From Microbacterium helvum (lineage in GTDB: Bacteria > Actinomycetota > Actinomycetes > Actinomycetales > Microbacteriaceae): a stretch of DNA of 64,000 nucleotides. The stretch spans positions 248,001 to 312,000 of the forward strand of contig NZ_JACXZS010000004.1 of NCBI RefSeq assembly GCF_014779795.1. The letters run 5' to 3'. The notes beneath the pieces are model-generated. The model was given only the letters and a program-made list of their open reading frames with translations, searched no databases and had not been told where the DNA came from. Position 1 is the stretch's first letter, and each line of letters starts with the position of its first letter. The position numbers and the translations under genes are program-made. This document shows, one piece after another, positions 42,514 through 50,313 of the stretch.

Positions 42514-43317
42514 TCAGGCCGGTTCGACGCGGAAGCGGCGCAGCTGCAGCGCAGGATTGACGCGGCGGACGCGCGCGATCGCCCCCACGTCGAGGTGCGC
42601 CACCGCCACATCCGTCGCCGTGCCGACCGCGGCGAGTTCGACGCCCTGCGGGTCGACGACCAGCGAGTTGCCCACGCCCAGCGGCGGCGGGTGGTCCGCC
42701 GCCGCGACGAAGACGGTGTTCTCGATCGCCCGCGCGTGCACCAGCGTCCGCCAGTGGTGCTCTTTGAGGGGTCCGCGCACCCACTCCGCGGGCACCAGCA
42801 GCACATCGGCGCCGGCATCGACGAGCAGTCTCGCCACCTCGGGGAACCGCACGTCGTAGCAGGTCATGAGGCCGAATCGCAGGCCGCCGACCTCGAACCC
42901 CAGAGGCGGCGCGAGTTCGCCCGGCTCGACCCAGTCCGACTCGCGCTGGCCGAACGCGTCGTACAGGTGCAGCTTGCGGTAGTGGGCCAGAAGGCCGTCC
43001 CCGCCCACCGCGACGACCGTGTTGCGCACGCGACGACCGTCGCTCCCCCGTTCCAGCAGCCCCGCGACGACGACGACGTCGTGCTCGCGCGCGATCTCGG
43101 TCAGACGCCGCACGAACGCGCCGTCGAGCTCCTGCGCGTTCTCGACGAGGGACGCGTCGAAGGGGTCGACGAAGTAGCTGGAGTACTCGGGGAACACGAC
43201 CACGCGCGCTCCTCGGGCGGATGCTGTCGTCACGAGGTGCGCGACGGCCTCGAGATTGGCGGCGGCATCGGCCGTCGGCGCGAACTGGGCGACAGCGATG
43301 GCGAGGGTGTCGTTCAT
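42514..43317 (-). CDS. carbon-nitrogen hydrolase (nitrilase superfamily)
   Basis: 267 aa from the ATG at 43317. The catalytic triad is complete: Glu in VVVFPEYSSYF, Lys in HYRKLHLYDAFG and Cys in LMTCYDVRFPEVARLL, with the second Glu-containing GRDWRTLV-like region appearing as EHHWRTLVHARAIENTVFVA. It probably is an omega-amidase or related amidase. It is coupled to the DUF6328 gene by a 4-bp overlap. Confidence 0.92.
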   Translation of the reverse strand: MNDTLAIAVAQFAPTADAAANLEAVAHLVTTASARGARVVVFPEYSSYFVDPFDASLVENAQELDGAFVRRLTEIAREHDVVVVAGLLERGSDGRRVRNTVVAVGGDGLLAHYRKLHLYDAFGQRESDWVEPGELAPPLGFEVGGLRFGLMTCYDVRFPEVARLLVDAGADVLLVPAEWVRGPLKEHHWRTLVHARAIENTVFVAAADHPPPLGVGNSLVVDPQGVELAAVGTATDVAVAHLDVGAIARVRRVNPALQLRRFRVEPA

Positions 43318-43832
43318 CGGCCTCTCTCGGTCGAACGGGCGCGGACGCGGATGATGCCGGGGACGACGAGCCACAGCGCGACGATGGCGGCGGCGAGGAG
43401 GACGAAGGCCCACCAGAACGCGGACCCGCCGACGACGACATCGAAGACGAAGGCGACGACGCCGACGATCAGCACCGACACCGTGCCCAGCGCCGTGATC
43501 AGGGCGACATGGCCGTAGCGGACGACCGCCGGCTTCACGCCCTGGCGGAACACCACACGGTGCAGCGCCACCGGCGCGAGGGCGACGATCGAGCTCAATG
43601 CGGCCAGCACGATCAGCGCGAGATAGAAGTCCCGCTGGGCGCCCGTCACCTCGGCGAACGCGGGCTGGAACGCGAGTGCCAGGAGGAAGCCGGTGAGGAT
43701 CTGCGTGCCGGTCTGCAGCACGCGCAGCTCCTGCAGCACCTCGCTCCAGTTGCGGTCGGCGCGCTCCGCAGGGCTCTCGTCGCGACCGTCCATCCGGTCG
43801 TCCAGAGGGTTGTCGCGGTGCTCGTCCGGCAT
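43314..43832 (-). CDS. DUF6328 family membrane protein
   Basis: 172 aa from the ATG at 43832. A charged N-terminus (MPDEHRDNPLDDRMDGRDES) is followed by LQELRVLQTGTQILTGFLLA, the motif that opens this family, and four hydrophobic helices (LALIVLAALSSIVALAPVAL, ALITALGTVSVLIVGVVAFV, WAFVLLAAAIVALWLVVPGI). Function unknown. Confidence 0.85.
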   Translation of the reverse strand: MPDEHRDNPLDDRMDGRDESPAERADRNWSEVLQELRVLQTGTQILTGFLLALAFQPAFAEVTGAQRDFYLALIVLAALSSIVALAPVALHRVVFRQGVKPAVVRYGHVALITALGTVSVLIVGVVAFVFDVVVGGSAFWWAFVLLAAAIVALWLVVPGIIRVRARSTERGR

Positions 43833-43923
43833 GCGTTCATCCTGTCGCGCGCGACCGCCTGCGGCAAGCGAGGCGGCCTGTGGCGCGACCCACTCAAAAC
43901 GCGTGCTAGGCTATTCCTTGTGC

Positions 43924-43997
43924 CGCGGGGTGGAGCAGCTCGGTAGCTCGCTGGGCTCATAACCCAGAGGTCGCAGGTTCAAATCCTGTCCCCGCAA
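43924..43997 (+). tRNA. initiator tRNA-fMet (anticodon CAU)
   Basis: 74 nt. The acceptor arm CGCGGGG/CCCCGC leaves C1 unpaired against A72, the hallmark of initiator tRNA. The anticodon stem CTGGG/CCCAG carries three G-C pairs next to the loop CTCATAA. T-arm GCAGGTTCAAATCCTGT. CCA is not encoded. A TAGGCT -10-like hexamer lies at 43906-43911. Confidence 0.95.
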
Positions 43998-44004
43998 CAG
44001 AAAA

Positions 44005-44040
44005 GAAGAAAGGGCGTCCCGCACGGGGCGCCCTTTCTTC
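44005..44040 (+). terminator. intrinsic terminator after tRNA-fMet
   Basis: GAAGAAAGGGCGTCCCG pairs with CGGGGCGCCCTTTCTTC (17 bp, one G-U) around a CA loop, 7 bp after the tRNA. The T-rich 3' arm supports intrinsic termination. Confidence 0.85.
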
Positions 44041-44080
44041 GTTCCCGCCGCCCGCCGGCGTGGTCCGCATCACGGCCGGT

Positions 44081-44554
44081 TCACGCGGGCGGGTCCATGG
44101 CACGGCCGAGGTCGTCCAGGAACCGCTCGATGAGTTCGAGCTCCCTCTCGTCGTACGTCAGCGCCATCTCGCGCATCGCGCGCAGTCGCACCCCGAAGAT
44201 GCGGAAGAACGCCTGCCGGGACTCGTCGGTGAGCACCACGACCCTGCCTCGCCGGTCGGTGGGATGAGGCTGTCGTCTCACATGGCCGGATCCCTCCAGC
44301 CGGTCGAGCAGCTTGGTCGTGGACGCGGTCGAGATCCGCAGGTGCCGGGCGATGTCGTGGGGGCTCACGGCACGCCCCTGCTGCTCGCGGATGATGAGCA
44401 GCCGCAGCGCCGCGACGTCCGTCGCGTTCATGTCCATGTCGCCCTTCATGCCGCTGTGCATGCGCTCCATGGCATCGCTCATGCTGCGGATCGACGTCAG
44501 CACGCGCATCACCGCGTGCTCGTGATCCGTCTGCGGCAGCCATCTCTCGGACAT
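44081..44554 (-). CDS. MarR-family regulator of the carotenoid operon (CrtR-like)
   Basis: 157 aa from the ATG at 44554. The winged helix is SPHDIARHLRISTASTTKLL, DRLEGSGHVRRQPHPTDRRG, RVVVLTDESR, flanked by dimerisation helices. It is divergent to idi and the crt operon, with a perfect dyad (44598-44618) between them. In Corynebacterium glutamicum the equivalent MarR protein CrtR represses crt genes and itself and responds to geranylgeranyl diphosphate; the same role is inferred. Confidence 0.9.
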   Translation of the reverse strand: MSERWLPQTDHEHAVMRVLTSIRSMSDAMERMHSGMKGDMDMNATDVAALRLLIIREQQGRAVSPHDIARHLRISTASTTKLLDRLEGSGHVRRQPHPTDRRGRVVVLTDESRQAFFRIFGVRLRAMREMALTYDERELELIERFLDDLGRAMDPPA

Positions 44555-44597
44555 CGTGGACGTTCCCTCCAACCCGTTGTAGCATCGCACAAAAGAT

Positions 44598-44618
44598 ATT
44601 GCTAGCTTGGCTAGCAAT
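44598..44618. promoter_or_regulatory. MarR operator palindrome in the idi/marR intergenic region
   Basis: ATTGCTAGC-TTG-GCTAGCAAT is a perfect 9-bp dyad with a 3-base centre, placed 17 bp before the idi start and 43 bp from the marR start. Size and symmetry fit a MarR dimer site that could block both promoters. Confidence 0.85.
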
Positions 44619-44635
44619 CTGGGAGGAGGAGCCAC

Positions 44636-45187
44636 ATGACCGACACGGACCTGGTGGTGCTGCTGGACGACGACGGCCAGGCGATCGGCACCGCCCCGAA
44701 ATCCACCGTCCACGGTGCCGAGACCGCACTCCACCTCGCCTTCTCGTGCCATGTCGTCAACGACCGCGGCCAGGTTCTCATCACCCGCCGCGCGCTCGGC
44801 AAGCGCACCTGGCCCGGGGTATGGACCAACTCCTTCTGCGGTCACCCCCGCCCTGCAGAGCAAGTCGTGGCGGCGGTGAGGCGCCACGCCGACCTCGAGC
44901 TCGGTCTGACGCTGCACGACCTGGGGGTGGCGCTGCCGCTCTTCCGCTATCGCGCGACCGACGCCGCCGGCATCGTGGAACACGAAGTCTGCCCCGTCTA
45001 CATCGCCCGCACCGACGACGAGCCGAGCCTCAATCCCCGTGAAGTGCTCGACGCCCGCTGGGTCGAGCCTGCGGACCTCGCCGTCTCGCTCGAGGCGACA
45101 CCGTGGGCGTTCTCGCCCTGGCTGGTCCTGCAGGCTGAGCGCCTCCGCCTCTTCAGCGGCGCCGTCGCCCGCAGGAGGGCATCGTGA
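44636..45187 (+). CDS. idi: isopentenyl-diphosphate delta-isomerase (type I)
   Basis: 183 aa from the ATG at 44636 behind GGGAGGAGGAG. Catalytic Cys lies in WTNSFCGHPRPAEQ and the acidic site in IVEHEVCPVYIARTDDEPSL; the Nudix-like core includes LHLAFSCHVVNDRGQVLITR. It interconverts IPP and DMAPP, feeding the crt pathway. First gene of the carotenoid operon; overlaps crtE by 4 bp (GTGA). Confidence 0.95.
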   Translation: MTDTDLVVLLDDDGQAIGTAPKSTVHGAETALHLAFSCHVVNDRGQVLITRRALGKRTWPGVWTNSFCGHPRPAEQVVAAVRRHADLELGLTLHDLGVALPLFRYRATDAAGIVEHEVCPVYIARTDDEPSLNPREVLDARWVEPADLAVSLEATPWAFSPWLVLQAERLRLFSGAVARRRAS

Positions 45188-46232
45188 TCGCCCTCGACCC
45201 CGCGGTAGCGACGGCGATCGACGGCTCTCTCGCGCGCATCCGCGAACGAGCCGACGGGCTGGGCGACGGCTTCGGCGCGCTCGCGGGTGCGGTCGGCCGG
45301 GCCGCCCACGGCGGAAAGAGGCTTCGCCCCGCCCTGGTCGTCGCCGCGTTCGATGCGTTCGGCGGCGCGGAGGCGCAGCGCCCCGCCGTCCTCTCGGTGG
45401 CTGCCGCCTTCGAGCTGCTGCACACGGCGTTCGTCGTCCACGACGACGTCATCGACCACGACACCGAGCGCCGGGGTGTTCCGAACATCGGGGGCGAGTT
45501 CCGGATCCGTGCCCGCGAGTCCGGCGCGGACGCCGCCGGCGCGGTGACCCTCGGCGACGCGGCTGCCATCCTGGCCGGAGACCTGCTCCTGCACGAGGCG
45601 TTCCGGCTCGTCGCGATGGCCCCCACCGACCCTGCCGTCAAGGACCGCCTGCTCGCACTGCTGGACGACGCGATCGTGGTGTCCGCCGCCGGCGAGCTCG
45701 CCGACGTCGAGAATGCCGTGTCGGCCGCCGCGCCCTCGCGCGCGACGACACTGCGGACCGCGTTCCACAAGACGGCGGTGTACTCGTTCCGCGCCCCGTT
45801 GCAGGCCGGGGCGCTCCTGGCGGACGCGGATCACTCCGCGCTCCGCCTGCTCGGGGACCTCGGTGGCCGCCTCGGCCTCGCCTTCCAGCTCGTCGACGAC
45901 CTCATCGGCGCGTTCGGCACCGCCGCGCAGACCGGTCGCGACAGCGGCCCCGATCTGCGAGAGACCAAGCAGACGCCCCTGGTCGCTCTCGCCCGCGAAT
46001 CGGGGCGGCGACCGGCGTCGACGCGGCCCTGGCGCACGCCGCCACCGGTCCCGTCGCCGTCCGAGAGGCGCAGGCCCTGCTCGCCGGCAGCGGTGCGCGC
46101 GAACGTCTGGCCGACCTGGTCGCCGACACGCTGGCCGAGGTCCGCACAGGCTCGCACGATGGCGCACTCCCGCTGCGGGCGGGCGTGCTGCTGCGCGCGC
46201 TCGCGGATGAGATCGAACGAAGGATCCCGTGA
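45184..46232 (+). pseudogene. crtE: geranylgeranyl diphosphate synthase crtE, frameshifted near the 3' end
   Basis: Starts at a GTG at 45184. Frame 1 carries the prenyltransferase core: GKRLRPALVVAAFDAFGG, the first Asp-rich motif VVHDDVIDHDTERRGVP, the second FQLVDDLIGAFG and LRETKQTPLVALARESG. At a run of four G (46002-46005) homology moves to the -1 frame, which continues AATGVDAALAHAATGPVAVR ... LADEIERRIP and stops at 46232, overlapping crtB. One missing G would explain it (five G restores a normal enzyme of about 349 aa). As read, frame 1 runs on into crtB out of frame and loses the native C-terminal helices (about 75 residues). A real inactivating mutation or a sequence error are both possible. 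The product would make GGPP for phytoene. Confidence 0.85.
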
Positions 46233-47107
46233 ACGCTCCCACCACGCAGCTCGCCACCGGCCTCGCCCTGTACGACCGGACCGCGATGGATGCCGCGGCC
46301 GCCGTCATCGCGCGATACTCGACGTCGTTCGGCCTGGCGTGCCGGCTGCTCGGCCCGCGTCCACGGCCGCACGTGCGCAACATCTACGCGCTGGCGCGCG
46401 TCGCCGACGAGGTCGTCGACGGCCCGGCGGTGGAGGCAGGCCTGACGGCCGCCGAGGCGATGGCCCTGCTGGACCGGCTGGAGGAAGAGTGCCTGTCGGC
46501 GGTGGCGCAGGGGTTCAGCGGCAACCTCGTCCTCCACGCATTCGCACGCACCGCGCGGGAATGCGGCATCGGCGCACCGCTCATCCAGCCGTTCTTCGCG
46601 TCCATGCGCGCCGATCTGCAGGTCAGTCGCCACGACGCGGCATCGCACGACGCCTACGTGTACGGCTCTGCGGAGGTCATCGGGCTGATGTGCCTGCACG
46701 TCTTCGTGAACGCGGGGGCGCGGCATCCCTCATCCCCCGATCCTGACCTCGCGGAAGGGGCCAGACGGCTGGGCGCCGCGTTCCAGGACGTCAACTTCCT
46801 GCGCGACCTGCACGACGACCGCGCGCGTCTCGGGCGCGACTACCTCGATCTCGTCTCGCCCGCCGACCGCGCGGCGGTGCTCGATCGCATCGACCTGGAT
46901 CTGGCGGCAGCGGCTCGCGTGATCCCGCTGCTTCCCGCGGACTGCCGGCGCGCCGTCACCGCCGCGCACGATCTGTTCGCCGAGCTCGCCTCGCGGCTGC
47001 GGACGTCGTCGGCCGACGACGGTCGGGTGCGGGTGCCCGACGCCGTCAAGGCGCGGCTGGCCGCACGGGCGATGCTCGGCTTCGCGCCGCGCGGAGCCCG
47101 CGCGTGA
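46229..47107 (+). CDS. crtB: phytoene synthase
   Basis: 292 aa from a GTG at 46229 that overlaps the crtE stop. Squalene/phytoene synthase motifs: YSTSFGLACRLLGPRPRPHV, YALARVADEVVD (first Asp motif), YVYGSAEVIGLMCLHVF and GAAFQDVNFLRDLHDDRARL, GRDY (second Asp motif). It condenses two GGPP to phytoene. Overlaps crtI by 4 bp. Confidence 0.96.
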   Translation: MNAPTTQLATGLALYDRTAMDAAAAVIARYSTSFGLACRLLGPRPRPHVRNIYALARVADEVVDGPAVEAGLTAAEAMALLDRLEEECLSAVAQGFSGNLVLHAFARTARECGIGAPLIQPFFASMRADLQVSRHDAASHDAYVYGSAEVIGLMCLHVFVNAGARHPSSPDPDLAEGARRLGAAFQDVNFLRDLHDDRARLGRDYLDLVSPADRAAVLDRIDLDLAAAARVIPLLPADCRRAVTAAHDLFAELASRLRTSSADDGRVRVPDAVKARLAARAMLGFAPRGARA

Positions 47108-48669
47108 GCGGGCGACGCGGCGTCGGTCGCGCGGTCGTCGTCGGAGGCGGGATCGCGGGGCTCGCGACGGCCGCCCTGCTGTCGCAGGACGGCTGGGAGG
47201 TCACCCTGCTGGAGGCCCGCGAAGAGCTCGGAGGGCGTGCCGGCTCGTGGGAGCACGACGGCTTCCGTTTCGACACCGGACCGAGCTGGTATCTGATGCC
47301 GGAGGTGTTCGATCACTTCTTCGCGCTGCTCGGCACCTCGGCCGCGCGCGAGCTCGACCTCGTTCCCCTCGACCCCGCGTACCGCGTGTACTCGGACCCG
47401 GCGACGGGTCTCGCCCCGCTCGATGTGCGCTCGGGTCGCGCCGAGGCGACGGCGCTGTTCGAGAGCGTCGAGGCCGGAGCCGGCGCCCGGCTGGACGCCT
47501 ACCTCGATTCTGCCGCCGACGCGTACGATCTCGCCGTCACGCGATTCCTCTACGACACCTACGAGACGACGGCCGGCCTTCGTGACCCTGACCTGCTGCG
47601 GAGGGCGCCGCGATTGGCCCCGCTGCTCACCCGCACGCTGGCGCGCCACGTCGAGAGCAGGTTCGCCGATCCGCGGCTGCAGCAGATCCTGGAGTACCCC
47701 GCCGTCTTCCTCGGCGGCTCGCCGTACGGCGTGCCGAGTCTCTACCACCTCATGAGCCACCTCGATCTCGACGAGCACGTGCTGTACCCGCGCGGCGGAT
47801 TCACCGAGATCATCCGTGCCGTGACACGGCTGGCCGAGGCATCCGGCGTCCGCATCCGCACCGGCGCGAGGGTGTCGGCGATCCTCACCGACGCGGGCCG
47901 GGCGACCGGCGTCGAGCTGGCGGACGGCGGCCGGGTCGCGGCGGATCTGGTCGTCTCGGGCGCGGATCTGCACGCGACCGAGACGACGCTGGTGCCGGAC
48001 GAGCTGCAGACCTATCCCGAGCGATGGTGGCGATCGCGCACCCCGAGCCCGGGCGCGCTGCTGCTGATGCTGGGCGTGCAGGGTCCGCTCCCCCAGCTCG
48101 CGCACCACACGCTGCTGTTCACGCGGGAATGGCGGGCGGGCTTCGACGACATCTTCGGCCGGCACCCGCGGATCCCCGACCCGGCGTCGCTGTACGTGTG
48201 CCGGCCGAGCGCCACCGATCCCGGCGTCGCGCCCACGGGGCACGAGAACCTGTTCGTGCTGGTGCCGGTCCCCGCCGACCCCGAGCTCGGACGGGGCGGC
48301 ATCGACGGCCAGGGCGACGCGGCCGTCGAGTCGGCCGCGGACCGCGTCATCGCGCAGCTGTCGCAGTGGTGCGCCATCCCCGACCTCGCCCGGCGCGTCG
48401 TCGTGCGCCGGACGGTGGCGCCGGGCGATTTCGCCGACGACTTCGGCGCATGGCGCGGCAACGCGCTCGGCCTCGCGCACACGCTGCGGCAGAGCGCGAT
48501 GTTCCGCCCGCGCAATGCATCGCGCAAGGTGGACGGACTCGCCTACGTCGGTGCGTCGACGCTGCCGGGGATCGGGCTGCCGATGTGTCTCATCTCCGCC
48601 GAGCTCGTCCTCAAGCGCTCGCGCGGCGACCGGTCGCCCGGCCCACTCGCCGAACGTGCGAGGGTGTGA
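47104..48669 (+). CDS. crtI: phytoene desaturase
   Basis: 521 aa from a GTG at 47104. N-terminal FAD fold AVVVGGGIAGLATAALLSQD, GWEVTLLEAREELGGRAGSW, FDTGPSWYLMPEVFDHFF; C-terminal CrtI signature ASTLPGIGLPMCLISAELVL. It converts phytoene to lycopene through four desaturations. Three bases separate it from crtYe. Confidence 0.96.
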   Translation: MSGRRGVGRAVVVGGGIAGLATAALLSQDGWEVTLLEAREELGGRAGSWEHDGFRFDTGPSWYLMPEVFDHFFALLGTSAARELDLVPLDPAYRVYSDPATGLAPLDVRSGRAEATALFESVEAGAGARLDAYLDSAADAYDLAVTRFLYDTYETTAGLRDPDLLRRAPRLAPLLTRTLARHVESRFADPRLQQILEYPAVFLGGSPYGVPSLYHLMSHLDLDEHVLYPRGGFTEIIRAVTRLAEASGVRIRTGARVSAILTDAGRATGVELADGGRVAADLVVSGADLHATETTLVPDELQTYPERWWRSRTPSPGALLLMLGVQGPLPQLAHHTLLFTREWRAGFDDIFGRHPRIPDPASLYVCRPSATDPGVAPTGHENLFVLVPVPADPELGRGGIDGQGDAAVESAADRVIAQLSQWCAIPDLARRVVVRRTVAPGDFADDFGAWRGNALGLAHTLRQSAMFRPRNASRKVDGLAYVGASTLPGIGLPMCLISAELVLKRSRGDRSPGPLAERARV

Positions 48670-48672
48670 GTC

Positions 48673-49026
48673 ATGCCTGGGGTCTACCTTCTCGCGATCG
48701 TGCTGAGCGCCGCCGGCGTGGCGCTCGTCGACCGGCGGCTGCGCCTGGCCGCCTGGGCGGCGCCGGGACGCACGGCCGTCGCCGTCGGTGTCGGCACGGC
48801 GGTCCTGCTCGCCTGCGACCTCGTCGGCATCGCCGCGGGCGTCTTCGTGAAGGGCGAGAGCCCGCTGCTGCTCGGTGTCGACCTCGCACCGCACCTGCCC
48901 GTCGAGGAGCCGGTGTTCCTCGCCTTCCTCTGCTACCTCGCGCTGGTCGCATGGGAGGGCTCGCGCCGCGTGCTCGTCCGGAGGCGAGCGGATGCCGTCA
49001 CGCCGCGGTCGGAGGCACGCCCATGA
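48673..49026 (+). CDS. crtYe: C50 carotenoid epsilon-cyclase subunit
   Basis: 117 aa, ATG at 48673. Three hydrophobic helices; the heterodimeric lycopene-cyclase motif is HLPVEEPVFLAFLCYLAL (PxE(E/D)). With CrtYf it cyclises the C50 intermediate flavuxanthin to decaprenoxanthin in Corynebacterium. Overlaps crtYf by 4 bp. Confidence 0.9.
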   Translation: MPGVYLLAIVLSAAGVALVDRRLRLAAWAAPGRTAVAVGVGTAVLLACDLVGIAAGVFVKGESPLLLGVDLAPHLPVEEPVFLAFLCYLALVAWEGSRRVLVRRRADAVTPRSEARP

Positions 49027-49334
49027 CCTACCTCCTGGTGCTCGCGCCGTTCCTCGCGGCGACCGCGGTCGCGGTGCTGCTGACCGCGCGACGCCCCGCG
49101 TTCTCAGGCCGGATGGCGTCGTCGGCGACGGCCGCCGGCATCCTGATCATCCTCACCGCGGTCTTCGACAACGTGATGATCGCGCTGGGCCTGTTCACCT
49201 ACCCCGAAGAGCTCATCTCGGGCGTGCGGATCGGACTCGCGCCGATCGAGGACTTCGCGTATCCGCTGTGCGCGGCATTCCTCGTGCCCGCAGTGTTCAC
49301 GCTCGTCGCGCCCAGGCAGGAGGCCGAGGCATGA
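49023..49334 (+). CDS. crtYf: C50 carotenoid epsilon-cyclase subunit
   Basis: 103 aa, ATG at 49023. Helices TYLLVLAPFLAATAVAVLLT and ILIILTAVFDNVMIALGLFT with the subunit motif RIGLAPIEDFAYPLCAAFLV. It pairs with CrtYe. Overlaps crtEb by 4 bp. Confidence 0.9.
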   Translation: MTYLLVLAPFLAATAVAVLLTARRPAFSGRMASSATAAGILIILTAVFDNVMIALGLFTYPEELISGVRIGLAPIEDFAYPLCAAFLVPAVFTLVAPRQEAEA

Positions 49335-50224
49335 CGGTCGCGGAGCCCCTGAGCGCGGGACTCGTGGCGCGACGACTCGTGGTGTCGTCACGGCCGGTGA
49401 GCTGGATCAACACCGCGTACCCGTTCGCCGCCGCCTACCTCATGACGGTCCGCGAGATCGACGCGATCCTCGTCGTGGGCACGCTGTTCTTCCTGATCCC
49501 CTACAACCTGGCGATGTACGGGATCAACGACGTCTTCGACTACGAGTCCGACCTGCGCAACCCGCGCAAGGGCGGTGCACACGGGGCCGTCCTCGACCGG
49601 CGGCTGCACCGCATCACCCTCGTGTCAGCAGGGGTGCTGTGCGCGCCCTTCGTCGTCTTCCTGGTCGTGGCCGGCAGTGCGGCGTCGTGGGCGGTCCTCG
49701 CGGCCAGCCTCTTCTTCGTCGTGTTCTACAGCGCTCCCCCGCTGCGGCTGAAGGAGCGGCCGTTCCTGGACTCGGTCACCAGCAGCATCCACTTCTTCTC
49801 TCCCGCGGTGTACGGACTCGTGCTCGCGGGCGCGGTGTGGACGTGGCAGCTCGCGATGATCATCGTCGCCTTCGCGCTGTGGGGCGTCGCCTCGCACGCG
49901 TTCGGGGCCGTGCAGGACGTCGTCGCGGATCGCGAGGCCGGCATCGCCTCGATCGCCACCGTCCGCGGGGCACGGTGGACCGTGCGCTTCGCGCTCGGGT
50001 GCTACGCCGCCGCGGGCGCGGTGATGCTCGTCACCGCATGGCCCGGGCCGCTCGCCGCGGTGCTCGCGGTGCCCTACCTCGTGACGATCTGGCCGTACCG
50101 GTCGATCGCCGACCGCGACGCCGCCGCCGCGACGGCCGGCTGGCGGCGTTTCCTGTGGCTCAACCAGTTCTCGGGCTTCGCGGTGACACTGCTGCTCATC
50201 TGGTACGCCGCGCTCACCGCCTGA
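49331..50224 (+). CDS. crtEb: lycopene elongase (UbiA-type prenyltransferase)
   Basis: 297 aa, ATG at 49331. Aspartate-rich motifs of the UbiA family: YGINDVFDYESDLRNPRKGG and AVQDVVADREAGIASIATVR; eight to nine membrane helices. It adds two C5 units (from DMAPP) to lycopene, giving C50 flavuxanthin. Last gene of the operon; a hairpin follows at 50268. Confidence 0.94.
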   Translation: MTVAEPLSAGLVARRLVVSSRPVSWINTAYPFAAAYLMTVREIDAILVVGTLFFLIPYNLAMYGINDVFDYESDLRNPRKGGAHGAVLDRRLHRITLVSAGVLCAPFVVFLVVAGSAASWAVLAASLFFVVFYSAPPLRLKERPFLDSVTSSIHFFSPAVYGLVLAGAVWTWQLAMIIVAFALWGVASHAFGAVQDVVADREAGIASIATVRGARWTVRFALGCYAAAGAVMLVTAWPGPLAAVLAVPYLVTIWPYRSIADRDAAAATAGWRRFLWLNQFSGFAVTLLLIWYAALTA

Positions 50225-50267
50225 CCCGCCCCTCCGGCCGCACGGGCTCTCCGGGCACACAGGCCGA

Positions 50268-50297
50268 AGGGCCGCCCGTCCGAGGACGAGCGGCCCT
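50268..50297. terminator. terminator hairpin after crtEb
   Basis: AGGGCCGC/GCGGCCCT with an inner CGTCC/GGACG stem gives 13 pairs interrupted by one mismatch and a 2-base loop, between crtEb (+) and the convergent UPF0182 gene (-). Confidence 0.75.
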
Positions 50298-50313
50298 GTC
50301 GAGCGCAGCAGCG

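Noticed and set aside
45990..46020. Programmed ribosomal frameshift in crtE
   Set aside because: There is no slippery heptamer or obvious downstream pseudoknot, and GGPP synthases are not known to use frameshifting; an indel is simpler.
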